A stretch of DNA of 64,000 nt, taken from positions 6,663,287-6,727,286 of the forward strand of contig NZ_LT629702.1 of NCBI RefSeq assembly GCF_900103345.1, given 5' to 3'. Shown piece after piece: positions 46,412 to 58,511 of the stretch; positions within the stretch are counted from its first letter, which is position 1, and each line of letters begins with the position of its first letter. The translations under genes and the position numbers were made by a program. This DNA comes from Pseudomonas azotoformans (GTDB taxonomy: Bacteria; Pseudomonadota; Gammaproteobacteria; Pseudomonadales; Pseudomonadaceae). The notes beneath the pieces were generated by a model. That model worked only from the letters and a program-made list of their open reading frames with translations, searched no databases and was not told the origin of the DNA.

Positions 46412-46597
46412 ACTTGAGCAGCGACTTACAAAGCCGCGGCTCTTATTTTGAAGAAATGAGACAAGCAGGGGCATTCGGGTTGGTACCCGAACTATCAGCG
46501 TGATCCTAAGTGGCTTGTTTTGGTCGCTGCACTTGGCCTTTTGCAAGCAAACTCGGTGTTTTCGCCGGTGGTGTCCCCAAATCGAGGGTGACCAAGC

Positions 46598-49429
46598 ATG
46601 CAAGAAAGCGTGATGCAGCGCATGTGGAACAGCGGCTATCTTTCAGGTGGTAACGCTGCCTATGTGGAAGAGCTTTATGAGCTCTACCTGCACGACCCTA
46701 ACGCTGTGCCAGAAGAATGGCGCACCAAATTTCAGACGTTGTCTTCAGACGGCAACGCTGCCACCGATGTATCGCACGCAACAATTCGCGATCAGTTTGT
46801 GCTGCTGGCAAAGAACCAGCGCCGCGCCCAACCGGTTTCCGCCGGCAGCGTGAGCAGTGAGCACGAGAAGAAGCAAGTTGAAGTATTGCGACTGATCCAG
46901 GCCTACCGGATGCGCGGCCACCAGGCGGCCCAGCTTGACCCGCTGGGGCTCTGGCAGCGTCCTGCACCTGCTGACCTGTCGATCAATCATTACGGCTTGA
47001 CCAATGCCGATCTTGATACGACCTTCCGTGCCGGCGACCTGTTCATCGGCAAAGAGGAAGCGAGCCTACGCGAAATTCACGAAGCGTTGCAGCAGACATA
47101 TTGCCGCACCATTGGCGCTGAGTTCACGCACATCACCGATTCCGAGCAACGCCACTGGTTCCAGCATCGCCTGGAAGGCGTGCGTGGTCGTCCGGTGCTG
47201 TCCGCCGACGTACGCAGCCACCTGCTCGAGCGCGTCACCGCTGCCGAAGGCCTGGAAAAATACCTGGGTACCAAATACCCGGGCACCAAGCGTTTCGGCC
47301 TGGAAGGCGGCGAAAGCCTGATCCCGATGCTCGACGAGCTGATCCAGCGTTCCGGTTCCTACGGCACCAAGGAAATCGTGATCGGCATGGCCCACCGTGG
47401 TCGCCTGAACGTGTTGGTCAACACCTTCGGCAAGAACCCGCGTGAGCTGTTCGACGAGTTCGAAGGCAAGAAGAAAGTTGAACTGGGTTCCGGTGACGTT
47501 AAATACCACCAGGGCTTCTCGTCCAACGTGATGACCACCGGCGGTGAAGTTCACCTGGCCATGGCCTTCAACCCATCCCACCTGGAAATCGTTTCTCCAG
47601 TGGTCGAGGGTTCGGTCCGTGCGCGCCAGGATCGCCGTAACGACACCACCGGTGAAAAGGTTCTGCCGATTTCCATCCACGGTGACGCGGCATTCGCCGG
47701 TCAAGGCGTGGTCCTGGAAACCTTCCAGATGTCGCAGACCCGCGGCTTCAAGACCGGCGGTACTGTTCACATCGTCATCAACAACCAGGTTGGCTTCACC
47801 ATCAGCAACCCGCTGGATGCGCGCTCCACCGAGTACGCCACCGACGTTGCCAAGATGATCCAGGCGCCGATCCTCCATGTGAATGGCGATGATCCGGAAG
47901 CCGTGCTGTTCGTGACCCAACTGGCTGTCGACTACCGCATGCAGTTCAAGCGTGACGTGGTGATCGACCTGGTCTGCTACCGCCGTCGCGGTCACAACGA
48001 AGCCGACGAACCAAGCGGCACCCAGCCGTTGATGTACCAGCAGATCACCAAGCAGCGCACCACCCGTGAGCTGTACGCCGAAAGCCTGACCAAGGCCGGC
48101 GTGGTTGACGATGCACGTGTTCAGGCGAAGATCGATGAATACCGCAACGCGCTGGACAACGGTCTGCACGTAGTGAAAAGCCTGGTCAAAGAGCCGAACA
48201 AAGAGCTGTTCGTCGACTGGCGTCCGTACCTGGGTCACACCTGGACCGCGCGTCACGACACCTCGTTCGATCTGAAAACCCTGCAGGAACTGTCGGCCAA
48301 GCTGCTGGAAATTCCGGAAGGCTTCGTGGTTCAGCGCCAGGTAGCGAAGATCTACGAAGACCGTCAGAAGATGCAAGCCGGCGGCCTGCCGATCAACTGG
48401 GGTTACGCCGAAACCATGGCGTACGCGACCCTGGCGTTCGAAGGTCACCCGATCCGCATGACCGGCCAGGACATCGGCCGTGGTACGTTCTCGCACCGTC
48501 ACGCGGTTCTGCACAACCAGAAAGACGCTGGCACCTATGTGCCGCTCAAGCACCTGTACGAAGGCCAGCCACGTTTCGACCTGTACGACTCGTTCCTGTC
48601 CGAAGAGGCCGTACTGGCGTTCGAATACGGTTACTCGACCACCACGCCGAACGCGCTGGTGATCTGGGAAGCCCAGTTCGGCGACTTCGCCAACGGTGCC
48701 CAAGTGGTTATCGACCAGTTCATCACCAGCGGCGAGCACAAGTGGGGTCGCCTGTGCGGTCTGACCATGCTGTTGCCACACGGTTATGAAGGCCAGGGTC
48801 CTGAGCACTCCTCGGCCCGTCTGGAGCGTTACCTGCAGCTTTGCGCCGAGCACAACATCCAGGTGTGCGTGCCGACGACCCCGGCCCAGATCTACCACTT
48901 GCTGCGTCGCCAGGTGATCCGTCCGCTGCGCAAGCCGCTGGTAGTGCTGACACCGAAGTCGCTGCTGCGTCATAAATTGGCCATCTCGACCCTGGAAGAT
49001 CTGGCTGATGGTTCGTTCCAGACCGTTATTCCAGAAATCGACACGCTGGACGCGGCCAAGGTGACTCGCCTGGTCCTGTGCAGCGGCAAGGTCTACTACG
49101 ACCTGCTGGAAAAACGTCGTGCCGAAGGCCGCGAAGACATCGCCATCGTGCGTATCGAGCAGCTTTACCCGTTCCCGGAAGACGACCTGATGGAGGCCAT
49201 TGCGCCTTACACCAACCTCACTAACGTGGTGTGGTGCCAGGAAGAACCGATGAACCAGGGCGCGTGGTACAGCAGCCAGCATCACCTGCGTCGCAGCATC
49301 GGCAACCACAACAAGGCCCTGGGCCTGGAATATGCCGGCCGTGATGCTTCCGCTGCACCTGCGTGTGGTTACGCGTCGATGCACGCCGAGCAGCAGGAAA
49401 AACTGCTGCAAGATGCTTTCACTGTTTAA
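46598..49429 (+). CDS. sucA: 2-oxoglutarate dehydrogenase E1 component
   Basis: The thiamine-dependent decarboxylase of the oxoglutarate dehydrogenase complex. It has 943 residues. Visible features are the N-terminal E2-binding stretch MQRMWNSGYLSGGNAAYVEELY, HRGRLNVLVN, the TPP-binding region with HVNGDDPEAV and RRRGHNEADEP, and the C-terminal half with EAQFGDFANGAQ. It is the first suc gene; 262 bases with a terminator-like hairpin separate it from sdhB, so it likely has its own promoter as well. Confidence 0.97.
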   Translation: MQESVMQRMWNSGYLSGGNAAYVEELYELYLHDPNAVPEEWRTKFQTLSSDGNAATDVSHATIRDQFVLLAKNQRRAQPVSAGSVSSEHEKKQVEVLRLIQAYRMRGHQAAQLDPLGLWQRPAPADLSINHYGLTNADLDTTFRAGDLFIGKEEASLREIHEALQQTYCRTIGAEFTHITDSEQRHWFQHRLEGVRGRPVLSADVRSHLLERVTAAEGLEKYLGTKYPGTKRFGLEGGESLIPMLDELIQRSGSYGTKEIVIGMAHRGRLNVLVNTFGKNPRELFDEFEGKKKVELGSGDVKYHQGFSSNVMTTGGEVHLAMAFNPSHLEIVSPVVEGSVRARQDRRNDTTGEKVLPISIHGDAAFAGQGVVLETFQMSQTRGFKTGGTVHIVINNQVGFTISNPLDARSTEYATDVAKMIQAPILHVNGDDPEAVLFVTQLAVDYRMQFKRDVVIDLVCYRRRGHNEADEPSGTQPLMYQQITKQRTTRELYAESLTKAGVVDDARVQAKIDEYRNALDNGLHVVKSLVKEPNKELFVDWRPYLGHTWTARHDTSFDLKTLQELSAKLLEIPEGFVVQRQVAKIYEDRQKMQAGGLPINWGYAETMAYATLAFEGHPIRMTGQDIGRGTFSHRHAVLHNQKDAGTYVPLKHLYEGQPRFDLYDSFLSEEAVLAFEYGYSTTTPNALVIWEAQFGDFANGAQVVIDQFITSGEHKWGRLCGLTMLLPHGYEGQGPEHSSARLERYLQLCAEHNIQVCVPTTPAQIYHLLRRQVIRPLRKPLVVLTPKSLLRHKLAISTLEDLADGSFQTVIPEIDTLDAAKVTRLVLCSGKVYYDLLEKRRAEGREDIAIVRIEQLYPFPEDDLMEAIAPYTNLTNVVWCQEEPMNQGAWYSSQHHLRRSIGNHNKALGLEYAGRDASAAPACGYASMHAEQQEKLLQDAFTV

Positions 49430-49473
49430 CGCCTTCGCGCTGACTGAAACCGAATTTTAAGGACCCACAGATA

Positions 49474-50694
49474 ATGGCTATCGAAATCAAAGCCCCGTCA
49501 TTCCCGGAATCGGTTGCCGATGGCACCGTTGCCACCTGGCACAAGAAACCAGGCGACGCTGTAAAGCGTGACGACCTGATCGTCGACATCGAAACCGACA
49601 AAGTCGTGCTGGAAGTGTTGGCCGAAGCTGACGGCGTGCTGGGCGCAATCGTTGCCGAAGAAGGCGCTACCGTTCTGTCGAACCAGGTACTGGGCTCGAT
49701 CGAAGAGGGCAGTGCTGCTGCCGCTGCTCCTGCTGCTGCACCGGCCGCCGCCGCTGCTCCTGCTGCCGCTCCGGCTGCGGGCGCTGAAGACCCGATCGCT
49801 GCTCCGGCTGCCCGTCAGCTGGCTGAAGAGAACGGTATCAACCTGGCTTCCGTCAAAGGCACCGGCAAAGACGGCCGTGTGACCAAGGAAGACGTGGTTG
49901 CTGCGGTTGAAGCCAAGAAAAACGCTCCGGCTGCCGCACCTGCCAAGGCTGCTGCTCCGGCTGCTGCTGCGCCTGTGTTCGCCGCCGGCGACCGCACCGA
50001 GAAGCGCGTTCCGATGACCCGCGTACGTGCCACCGTGGCCAAGCGTCTGGTTGAAGCCCAATCGAACATGGCGATGCTGACCACCTTCAACGAAGTCGAC
50101 ATGACCGAAGTCATGGCTCTGCGTTCGAAGTACAAGGATCTGTTCGAGAAGTCCCACAACGGCGTGCGCCTGGGCTTCATGTCCTTCTTCGTGAAAGCGG
50201 CCACCGAAGCGCTGAAACGCTTCCCGGCAGTCAACGCTTCCATCGACGGCAACGACATCGTTTACCATGGCTACGCAGACGTCGGCGTTGCCGTGTCCAG
50301 CGACCGTGGCCTGGTGGTTCCTGTACTGCGTAACGCCGAGCTGATGAGCCTGGCTGAAATCGAAGGCGGCATCGCCACTTTTGGCAAGAAAGCCCGTGAC
50401 GGCAAGCTGACCATCGACGAGATGACCGGCGGTACCTTCACCATCACCAACGGTGGTACCTTCGGTTCGATGATGTCGACCCCGATCGTCAACCCGCCAC
50501 AAGCCGCGATCCTGGGCATGCACAACATCATCCAGCGTCCTATGGCCATCAACGGCCAGGTCGTGATCCGCCCGATGATGTACCTGGCGCTGTCTTACGA
50601 TCACCGCCTGATCGATGGTAAAGAAGCCGTGACTTTCCTGGTGACCATCAAGAACCTGCTGGAAGACCCGGCTCGTCTGTTGCTGGATATCTGA
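49474..50694 (+). CDS. sucB: Dihydrolipoamide succinyltransferase (E2)
   Basis: The core of the 2-oxoglutarate dehydrogenase complex. It has 406 residues: a lipoyl domain (residues 1-78, lysine in ETDKVVLEV), an Ala/Pro linker (about 80-105), the E1/E3-binding domain ([25 protein letters not shown]), a second Ala/Pro linker, and the catalytic domain ending with [18 protein letters not shown] precedes the ATG. One lipoyl domain, as usual in proteobacterial SucB. Confidence 0.97.
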   Translation: MAIEIKAPSFPESVADGTVATWHKKPGDAVKRDDLIVDIETDKVVLEVLAEADGVLGAIVAEEGATVLSNQVLGSIEEGSAAAAAPAAAPAAAAAPAAAPAAGAEDPIAAPAARQLAEENGINLASVKGTGKDGRVTKEDVVAAVEAKKNAPAAAPAKAAAPAAAAPVFAAGDRTEKRVPMTRVRATVAKRLVEAQSNMAMLTTFNEVDMTEVMALRSKYKDLFEKSHNGVRLGFMSFFVKAATEALKRFPAVNASIDGNDIVYHGYADVGVAVSSDRGLVVPVLRNAELMSLAEIEGGIATFGKKARDGKLTIDEMTGGTFTITNGGTFGSMMSTPIVNPPQAAILGMHNIIQRPMAINGQVVIRPMMYLALSYDHRLIDGKEAVTFLVTIKNLLEDPARLLLDI

Positions 50695-50699
50695 TTGAA

Positions 50700-52230
<1,531 letters not shown>

Positions 52231-52266
52231 GCGAGATAATAAGAAACCACGGCGGAGTTGCCCGTC

Positions 52267-52290
52267 GTGAGCCTTGCGCGCAAGACTCAC
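52267..52290 (+). promoter_or_regulatory. Near-perfect hairpin in the sucC leader
   Basis: GTGAGCCTTGCG and CGCAAGACTCAC form a near-perfect 24-base palindrome with one mismatch. It is in the 204-base lpdG-sucC gap, which has further GC-rich repeats (TTGCGCA). No T-run follows, so it is not a standard terminator; it may structure the mRNA or be an operator. Confidence 0.45.
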
Positions 52291-52434
52291 CGCGGAATAT
52301 CCGCTGGACGCAGCCTTGCGCAGCTTTACGGGCCTTGAGCCCCGCAAGTTGCGCAAGCAGCAGTCACAGGTGGCGCGGCACTCATAATGAGCGCAGCGCC
52401 GAATGCGCAGTACCTAACGAAGACGGTAAAAAGC

Positions 52435-53601
52435 ATGAATCTTCACGAGTATCAGGGTAAGCAGCTGTTCGCTGAATACGGCCTGCCAGTTTCCAAGGGC
52501 TACGCAGTAGACACCCCGGAAGCAGCAGCAGAAGCTTGCGACAAAATCGGCGGCAGCGAGTGGGTTGTCAAAGCCCAGGTCCACGCCGGTGGTCGCGGTA
52601 AAGCGGGCGGCGTTAAGCTGGTTCGCAGCAAAGAAGACGCCAAGGCCTTCGCACAGCAGTGGCTGGGCAAGCGTCTGGTGACTTACCAGACTGATGCCAA
52701 TGGCCAGCCAGTCACCAAGATCCTGGTTGAATCGTGCACTGATATCGCTAAAGAGCTGTACCTGGGCGCTGTCGTTGACCGTTCGAGCCGTCGCATCGTG
52801 TTCATGGCTTCCACCGAAGGTGGCGTGGACATCGAGAAGATCGCTCACGAAACCCCAGAAAAAATTCTGAAAGCCACTATCGATCCACTGGTTGGCGCTC
52901 AGCCGTTCCAGGGTCGTGAGCTGGCTTTCCAGCTGGGCCTGGAAGGCAAGCAAGTTGCCCAGTTCGCCAAGATCTTCGTCGGTCTGGCCAAACTGTTCCA
53001 GGATCACGATCTGGCCCTGCTGGAAGTGAACCCGCTGGTGATCAAGGCTGACGGCGATCTGCACTGCCTGGACGCCAAGATCAACATCGACGCCAACGCC
53101 ATGTACCGTCAGCCTAAGCTGAAGACTTTCCACGATCCGTCGCAAGACGATCCGCGGGAAGCGCACGCTGCCAAGTTCGAACTGAACTACGTAGCCCTGG
53201 AAGGCAACATCGGCTGCATGGTCAACGGTGCCGGCCTGGCCATGGGTACCATGGACATCGTCAACCTGCATGGCGGCAAACCAGCCAACTTCCTCGACGT
53301 GGGCGGTGGTGCTACCAAAGAACGCGTGACCGAAGCGTTCAAGATCATCCTGTCCGACTCCAACGTCGCTGCAGTACTGGTCAACATCTTCGGCGGCATC
53401 GTTCGTTGCGACATGATTGCCGAAGGCATCATCGGTGCAGTGAAAGAAGTCGGCGTTAAAATCCCGGTTGTTGTTCGCCTTGAAGGTAACAACGCTGAAC
53501 TGGGCGCTAAAGTACTGGCAGAAAGCGGTTTGAACATCATCGCGGCTACCAGCCTGACCGACGCTGCTCAACAAGTTGTCAAAGCTGCGGAGGGCAAATA
53601 A
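52435..53601 (+). CDS. sucC: Succinyl-CoA synthetase beta subunit
   Basis: The ADP/GDP-binding subunit of succinyl-CoA synthetase. It has 388 residues: ATP-grasp fold with [32 protein letters not shown], and [17 protein letters not shown]; the conserved C-terminal EGNNAELG is present. The ATG at 52435 is used; the frame open from 52387 adds 16 atypical residues. It overlaps sucD by one base (TAATG). Confidence 0.96.
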   Translation: MNLHEYQGKQLFAEYGLPVSKGYAVDTPEAAAEACDKIGGSEWVVKAQVHAGGRGKAGGVKLVRSKEDAKAFAQQWLGKRLVTYQTDANGQPVTKILVESCTDIAKELYLGAVVDRSSRRIVFMASTEGGVDIEKIAHETPEKILKATIDPLVGAQPFQGRELAFQLGLEGKQVAQFAKIFVGLAKLFQDHDLALLEVNPLVIKADGDLHCLDAKINIDANAMYRQPKLKTFHDPSQDDPREAHAAKFELNYVALEGNIGCMVNGAGLAMGTMDIVNLHGGKPANFLDVGGGATKERVTEAFKIILSDSNVAAVLVNIFGGIVRCDMIAEGIIGAVKEVGVKIPVVVRLEGNNAELGAKVLAESGLNIIAATSLTDAAQQVVKAAEGK

Positions 53602-54482
53602 TGAGCGTCCTGATCAATAAAGACACCAAAGTTATCTGCCAGGGTATTACCGGTTCGCAAGGTAGTTTCCACACCCAGCAAGCCATCGAATACGGCACCA
53701 AGATGGTTGGCGGCGTAACGCCAGGCAAAGGCGGCACCGAGCACCTGGGCCTGCCAGTGTTCAACACCGTGAAAGACGCTGTAGCTGCCACTGGCGCCAC
53801 CGCCAGCGTGATCTACGTTCCAGCTCCTTTCTGCAAGGACTCCATCCTGGAAGCGGCATTCGGCGGCATCAAGCTGATCGTCTGCATCACCGAAGGCATT
53901 CCTACCCTGGACATGCTGGACGCTAAAGTTAAGTGCGACGAACTGGGTGTTACCCTGATCGGCCCTAACTGCCCAGGCGTGATCACTCCAGGCGAATGCA
54001 AGATCGGCATCATGCCAGGTCACATTCACTTGCCAGGCAAAGTCGGTATCGTTTCCCGTTCCGGCACCCTGACCTACGAAGCTGTGAAGCAGACCACTGA
54101 CGCCGGTTTCGGTCAGTCGACTTGCGTCGGCATCGGCGGTGACCCGATCCCAGGCTCCAACTTCATCGACATCCTGAAGCTGTTCCAGGAAGACCCGAAG
54201 ACCGAAGCGATCGTGATGATCGGTGAGATCGGCGGTTCGGCTGAAGAAGAAGCGGCTGCCTACATCAAGGCCCACGTAACCAAGCCGGTTGTTTCCTACA
54301 TCGCTGGTGTGACTGCCCCTGCGGGCAAGCGCATGGGCCATGCTGGCGCAATCATCTCTGGCGGCAAAGGCACTGCAGACGAGAAATTCGCTGCGCTGCA
54401 AGACGCAGGCGTTAAAACCGTGCGTTCGCTGGCAGACATCGGCAAGGCCCTGGCCGAGCTGACCGGTTGGGCTGTCAAGTAA
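53601..54482 (+). CDS. sucD: Succinyl-CoA synthetase alpha subunit
   Basis: The CoA-binding and phosphohistidine subunit. It has 293 residues: CoA-binding [35 protein letters not shown], and the phosphorylated histidine in [13 protein letters not shown] near residue 246. GGAGGG precedes the ATG, which overlaps the sucC stop. It is the last gene before a strong terminator. Confidence 0.97.
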   Translation: MSVLINKDTKVICQGITGSQGSFHTQQAIEYGTKMVGGVTPGKGGTEHLGLPVFNTVKDAVAATGATASVIYVPAPFCKDSILEAAFGGIKLIVCITEGIPTLDMLDAKVKCDELGVTLIGPNCPGVITPGECKIGIMPGHIHLPGKVGIVSRSGTLTYEAVKQTTDAGFGQSTCVGIGGDPIPGSNFIDILKLFQEDPKTEAIVMIGEIGGSAEEEAAAYIKAHVTKPVVSYIAGVTAPAGKRMGHAGAIISGGKGTADEKFAALQDAGVKTVRSLADIGKALAELTGWAVK

Positions 54483-54510
54483 GCTCCATGCTTAGTTGAC
54501 GCCGTACCAA

Positions 54511-54540
54511 CACAAAGGCCACCTTCGGGTGGCCTTTGTG
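54511..54540 (+). terminator. Terminator of the suc operon
   Basis: CACAAAGGCCACC and GGTGGCCTTTGTG pair perfectly around TTCG, a stable tetraloop hairpin 28 bases after the sucD stop. Confidence 0.9.
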
Positions 54541-54565
54541 CGTTCTGCAGGTTGCTGAAGATCAA

Positions 54566-54658
54566 AATGTGGGAGCGGGCTTGCTCGCGAATGCGGTGTA
54601 TCAGTTGATGCATTCAGTGCTGACCCACCGCATTCGCGAGCAAGCCCGCTCCCACATT
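54566..54658. repeat. REP pair (GGGAGCGGGCTTGCTCGCG type)
   Basis: AATGTGGGAGCGGGCTTGC and GCAAGCCCGCTCCCACATT inverted about 45 bases apart, with GCGGT/ACCGC inner arms. The sequence is very close to the pair at 25384-25478. Confidence 0.94.
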
Positions 54659-54900
54659 CGATTGCATTTCAATATTTAGATATGAAAACGCGACATTTGA
54701 ATGTCGCTTATCGGACAGTACGCCCCGCAACAGTGCGTTCGTCAGCCAATTTCTGTAACCTAGCCGCCTCTTTATGCGTGTGCATCCCAAAAGGAAGCCT
54801 CGCGCTAGACCGGTCGGCCGCCATAAGGGCCGGCAGCATTTCCCTCATCCATAGGGAATCCCTCTCTAAATTCCGATTCAGTAGTGTGGTATTTCCTCAA
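54659..54900. other. Gap before brnQ
   Basis: About 240 bases after the REP pair. The brnQ frame remains open through it, but the translated residues have no BrnQ character, and there is no Shine-Dalgarno before the earlier ATG at 54682. It probably carries the brnQ promoter and leader; nothing else was recognised. Confidence 0.5.
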
Positions 54901-56214
54901 ATGAAAGTGTTGAAAAGCCAGGACATCCTGGCGCTGGGCTTTATGACTTTTGCCCTGTTCGTGGGTGCCGGCAACATCATCTTCCCGCCTATCGTTGGTT
55001 TGCAGTCCGGGCCTCATGTCTGGATGGCAGCGTTGGGCTTCCTGATCACCGCCGTGGGTTTGCCGGTGGTCACCGTGATCGCCCTGGCCAAGGTCGGTGG
55101 TGGCATGGACGCGTTGAGCAGCCCGATCGGCAAGATCGCCGGTGGCCTGCTGGCGGCGGCGGCGTATCTGGCGGTAGGGCCGCTGTTCGCTACCCCGCGT
55201 ACCGCGACCGTGTCCTTCGAAGTGGGCCTGGCGCCGCTGACCGGCGAAAGCCCGCTGGCGCTGTTCCTCTACAGCTCGGTGTACTTCCTGGTGGTGTTCT
55301 TTGTCTCCCTGTACCCAGGTCGGCTGCTGGACACGGTGGGGCGTTTCCTCGCACCGTTGAAGATCATCGCCCTGGCCATCCTCGGTATTGCCGCGTTTGC
55401 CTTGCCGGCCGGTGACGTGGGCGTCGCTACCCCGGAATACGTAGCCGCACCGTTTTCCCAAGGCTTTATCCAGGGTTACCTGACCATGGATACCCTGGGC
55501 GCGCTGGTGTTCGGTATCGTGATCGTCAACGCGATTCGCTCCCGTGGCGTCGAATCGCCCAAGCTGATCACCCGTTACGCAATCATCGCTGGATTGATCG
55601 CGGGCGTCGGCCTGGCCCTGGTGTACTTCAGCCTGTTCCGCCTGGGTTCGGGCAGCCATGCCGTGGCTGCCGGTGCCACTAACGGTGCTGCGGTGCTGCA
55701 CGCCTATGTGCAACACACCTTTGGCTCCCTGGGCAGCGGCTTCCTGGCTGTGCTGATTTCCCTGGCGTGCCTGGTGACCGCGGTGGGCCTGACCTGTGCC
55801 TGCGCCGAGTACTTCAGCAAAATCCTGCCGCTGTCCTACAAGACCCTGGTGGTGATCCTGGCGCTGTTCTCGTTGTTCGTGTCGAACCTGGGCCTGACCA
55901 AGCTGATTGCCTTCTCGATCCCGGTGCTGACCGCGATCTACCCGCCGTGCATCGTGCTGGTGGCGCTGAGTTTCTGCAAAGACTTCTGGCAGGAGCAGGG
56001 GCGTATCGTTGGCCCGGTGATGCTGGTGTCGTTCATCTTTGGCTGCATCGATGCGCTCAAGGGCGCTGGCTTGGCGGGCTGGATGCCTTCGCCACTGGCG
56101 AACCTGCCATTGAGCGAGCAGGGTCTGGCGTGGCTGGTGCCGTCAGTGATGACGCTGGTCGTGGCGTTCGGGGTTGATCGGATGCTCGGCAAGCGCAGCG
56201 AAGCTATCGCATAA
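54901..56214 (+). CDS. brnQ: Branched-chain amino acid transporter (LIVCS family)
   Basis: An inner-membrane Na+-coupled carrier for leucine, isoleucine and valine. It has 437 residues and about 12 membrane segments. The family signature [21 protein letters not shown] is near the N-terminus, and [17 protein letters not shown] follows. The ATG at 54901 ([10 protein letters not shown]) was chosen because it gives the normal BrnQ start. It stands alone and ends at a terminator. Confidence 0.93.
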   Translation: MKVLKSQDILALGFMTFALFVGAGNIIFPPIVGLQSGPHVWMAALGFLITAVGLPVVTVIALAKVGGGMDALSSPIGKIAGGLLAAAAYLAVGPLFATPRTATVSFEVGLAPLTGESPLALFLYSSVYFLVVFFVSLYPGRLLDTVGRFLAPLKIIALAILGIAAFALPAGDVGVATPEYVAAPFSQGFIQGYLTMDTLGALVFGIVIVNAIRSRGVESPKLITRYAIIAGLIAGVGLALVYFSLFRLGSGSHAVAAGATNGAAVLHAYVQHTFGSLGSGFLAVLISLACLVTAVGLTCACAEYFSKILPLSYKTLVVILALFSLFVSNLGLTKLIAFSIPVLTAIYPPCIVLVALSFCKDFWQEQGRIVGPVMLVSFIFGCIDALKGAGLAGWMPSPLANLPLSEQGLAWLVPSVMTLVVAFGVDRMLGKRSEAIA

Positions 56215-56240
56215 ACCCCTGTTTCCCGCTGTACTGAAAT

Positions 56241-56272
56241 GCCCCGTATCAATCGATATGGGGCTTTTTTTA
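56241..56272 (+). terminator. brnQ terminator
   Basis: GCCCCGTATC and GATATGGGGC pair (one G-U) around AATC, followed by a run of T residues. Confidence 0.88.
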
Positions 56273-56356
56273 TGGGTGAACGGCAGTGTCTTTTTCTGTG
56301 CACTAACGTCGAACTGACGCAAAAGCGTTTCAGCCCTCTTTCTGCAAAGGACCCGC

Positions 56357-57094
56357 ATGTCGTTCATCGAAACCAATCAGATCCACCTGCTTGCCGCCCT
56401 GTGGTTCGCCCTTTGCTGGGGCGGCTATACCCGATACGCCATTTGGAAGGCCCGTGACACGGCCTGCCTCGCCAGCGTGCTGCACCTGTACCGCGAAGAC
56501 TGGATGCGCCGCATGCTGCTGCGCGACAACCGCATCGCCGACGCCAGTGTGATCGGCAACCTTGAGCGCAACGCTTCGTTCTTCGCCTCCAGCACGCTGA
56601 TCATCCTCGCCGGCATTCTCACAGTGTTGGGTGCTTCAGAGCGGGCGGTGTCGTTGCTGGCGGACATACCGATGGTGCAACAGGCGTCCCAAGGCATGTC
56701 GGAGATCAAGCTGCTGTGCCTGGCACTGGTGTTCGTCTATGCGTTTTTCACGTTCAGTTGGTGCATGCGCCAGTACAACTTCGCGGCGGTGCTGGTCGGC
56801 TCGGCGCCGATGATCGGCGAGCGGGACGTGTCGGAGCAGGAGCGCAAGGCATTTGCTCTACGTGCGGCGCGAGTCATCTCCATGGCCGCCAACCAGTTCA
56901 ACTTAGGCCTGCGTTCTTATTATTTCGGCATGACCATGCTGGCGTGGTTTGTCAGCCCCTGGCTATTCATGTTGATGAGTGCTGGGGTGGTGTTGGTGCT
57001 GTATCGGCGGGAGTTTCATTCCGACGTGCTGCAAGTGATGGTGTTTACCCAGACGGATACGCCGCTGTCGGAACCGGTTAAAGACGCGGTTTGA
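56357..57094 (+). CDS. DUF599 family membrane protein
   Basis: A 245-residue inner-membrane protein with four or five hydrophobic segments. The DUF599 features are WFALCWGGYTRYA near the start, NLERNASFFASSTLIILAG in the middle, and RAARVISMAANQFNLGLRSYYF. Function unknown. AAAGGA precedes the ATG and a terminator follows. It is not in an operon. Confidence 0.88.
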   Translation: MSFIETNQIHLLAALWFALCWGGYTRYAIWKARDTACLASVLHLYREDWMRRMLLRDNRIADASVIGNLERNASFFASSTLIILAGILTVLGASERAVSLLADIPMVQQASQGMSEIKLLCLALVFVYAFFTFSWCMRQYNFAAVLVGSAPMIGERDVSEQERKAFALRAARVISMAANQFNLGLRSYYFGMTMLAWFVSPWLFMLMSAGVVLVLYRREFHSDVLQVMVFTQTDTPLSEPVKDAV

Positions 57095-57128
57095 TCAAAC
57101 CCTCAGGTAAAAAAACACCAGACAAAGT

Positions 57129-57158
57129 AAAGCCCGCTATCTAAGCGGGCTTTCTTTT
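57129..57158. terminator. Terminator between converging genes
   Basis: AAAGCCCGC and GCGGGCTTT pair around TATCTAA and are followed by TCTTTTT. It can serve the DUF599 gene and perhaps the small lipoprotein gene on the other strand. Confidence 0.85.
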
Positions 57159-57186
57159 TGCGGCGAAGCTACTTCAAACCGCGGTC

Positions 57187-57429
57187 TCAAGAACCGGTAG
57201 CAGGTGCTGCTTCTTTTGCGGCGGCCTGGTTCGATTCAGCCTGAGCTTTGGCAGCTTCGGCGTTTTCTTTCGCCGCGTCGTTCACTTTATCCTGAGCCTT
57301 GGCCATATCTTTCTGAGCTTGCTCAGAATGGGCTGCAGCGTCTTGGGCTTTGTCTTCGGATTTCTTGTCGCAGGCAGCCAGGCCGAGGGCAGCGGCCAGC
57401 ATCATGGAAATAGCTAAAGTCTTGCGCAT
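57187..57429 (-). CDS. Small alanine-rich lipoprotein
   Basis: An 80-residue protein with a lipoprotein signal: MRKTLAISMMLAAALGLAAC, with lipobox LAAC and Cys20. Asp follows at +2, which in E. coli would keep it in the inner membrane. The mature part is rich in Ala, Lys, Glu and Gln and should form a coiled helix (AQKDMAKAQDKVNDAAKEN), like Lpp-type or stress-response lipoproteins. AAGGAG precedes the ATG. The family is not certain. Confidence 0.85.
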   Translation of the reverse strand: MRKTLAISMMLAAALGLAACDKKSEDKAQDAAAHSEQAQKDMAKAQDKVNDAAKENAEAAKAQAESNQAAAKEAAPATGS

Positions 57430-57585
57430 GGGTGTTTCTCCTTATTGAAGATATCTACTGGCCTTTCGAGCATGGCGGTTCGGCATTAGTTCCTTTTATT
57501 CGGTAGATATATAAATCGCTGACTAACAGGAACTTTTGCCCTGTCGACCATTCTGCGGATCAACACTAATAAGAGTCTGGAACGA

Positions 57586-58062
57586 ATGACCGAAAATCCC
57601 CTGTTAGAGCGTGCGACACGCTTTGTTTCGGCCTTGCGCCACTGTCAGGTGCTGGGCATTACCGCTCATCAGGCCAGCGAGGAGGGCATCACGCTGATCA
57701 TGCCGTATGCGCCCCATCTGGTCGGCGATCCCCAATCGGGGGTGATTCACGGTGGCGCGCTGACCTCCCTGATGGACACCGCCTGCGGCATGGCCACCCT
57801 GTGCGTATTGCCGGAATTTGAGGTGTGCCCGACCCTCGACCTGCGCGTCGACTACATGCATCCCGCTACCCCACACAAACCGGTGTACGGCTTCGCCCAA
57901 TGCTACCGGGTGACCACCGACGTGATCTTCACCCGTGGCTTCGCCTACCAGGATGACCCGCAGCAACCCATCGCCCATGTCGTCGGTACATTCATGCGCA
58001 TGGGCAAACGCCTCAAGGGCACACAAGGACTGGGCAGCACGATCAAGGGAGAGCAGGCATGA
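57586..58062 (+). CDS. PaaI-type hotdog thioesterase
   Basis: A 158-residue hotdog-fold protein with the PaaI-family motif GVIHGGALTSLMDTACG (about residues 51-67), where His-Gly-Gly and Asp act in acyl-CoA hydrolysis. The substrate is not predictable. It overlaps the next gene, another hotdog protein, by 4 bases (ATGA), so the two are probably made together. Confidence 0.9.
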   Translation: MTENPLLERATRFVSALRHCQVLGITAHQASEEGITLIMPYAPHLVGDPQSGVIHGGALTSLMDTACGMATLCVLPEFEVCPTLDLRVDYMHPATPHKPVYGFAQCYRVTTDVIFTRGFAYQDDPQQPIAHVVGTFMRMGKRLKGTQGLGSTIKGEQA

Positions 58063-58511
58063 CGCACCGATTCAAGACCCGCCTGGAGCAGGCCCACGGG
58101 CGCGGCGATTACGCAGCGCTGCTCAACCTGATCCCCTACGCCAAGCTGATCGGCATCGAATGCACCCGGCTGGGGGATGAGCTGCTGTTTCGCCTGCCGG
58201 CCAACAAGGACAATATTGGTAACCCGATATTGCCGGCGCTGCACGGCGGGGTGATCGCAGGCTTCATGGAGCTGTCGGCGGCGCTGCACCTGCTGGTGTT
58301 CACGGGTTCGCCGGGCATCCCGAAAATCATCGACTTTTCCCTGGATTACCTGCGCACCGGTCAATTTCGCGACACCTACGCCAAATGCCAAGTATGGCGC
58401 CAGGGCCGGCGGGTGGCGAACGTAGCGATCACCGCCTGGCAGAGCACGGCGGCAGAGCCCATCGCCACGGCCCGCGCGCATTTTAAGATCGAGGAACCAG
58501 GCCACCCTTGA
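58059..58511 (+). CDS. Second hotdog thioesterase-like protein
   Basis: A 150-residue hotdog-fold protein with LHGGVIAGFMELSAAL (about residues 67-82). The acidic residue after HGG-x5 is Glu rather than the Asp of the preceding protein. It may pair with that protein as a hetero-oligomer; homo-oligomers are equally possible. A sigma32-like promoter for htpG starts inside its last codons. Confidence 0.86.
   Translation: MTHRFKTRLEQAHGRGDYAALLNLIPYAKLIGIECTRLGDELLFRLPANKDNIGNPILPALHGGVIAGFMELSAALHLLVFTGSPGIPKIIDFSLDYLRTGQFRDTYAKCQVWRQGRRVANVAITAWQSTAAEPIATARAHFKIEEPGHP

Noticed and set aside
47066..49411. A 781-codon open frame antisense to sucA
   Set aside because: Same codon-composition artefact; sucA on the plus strand is certain.
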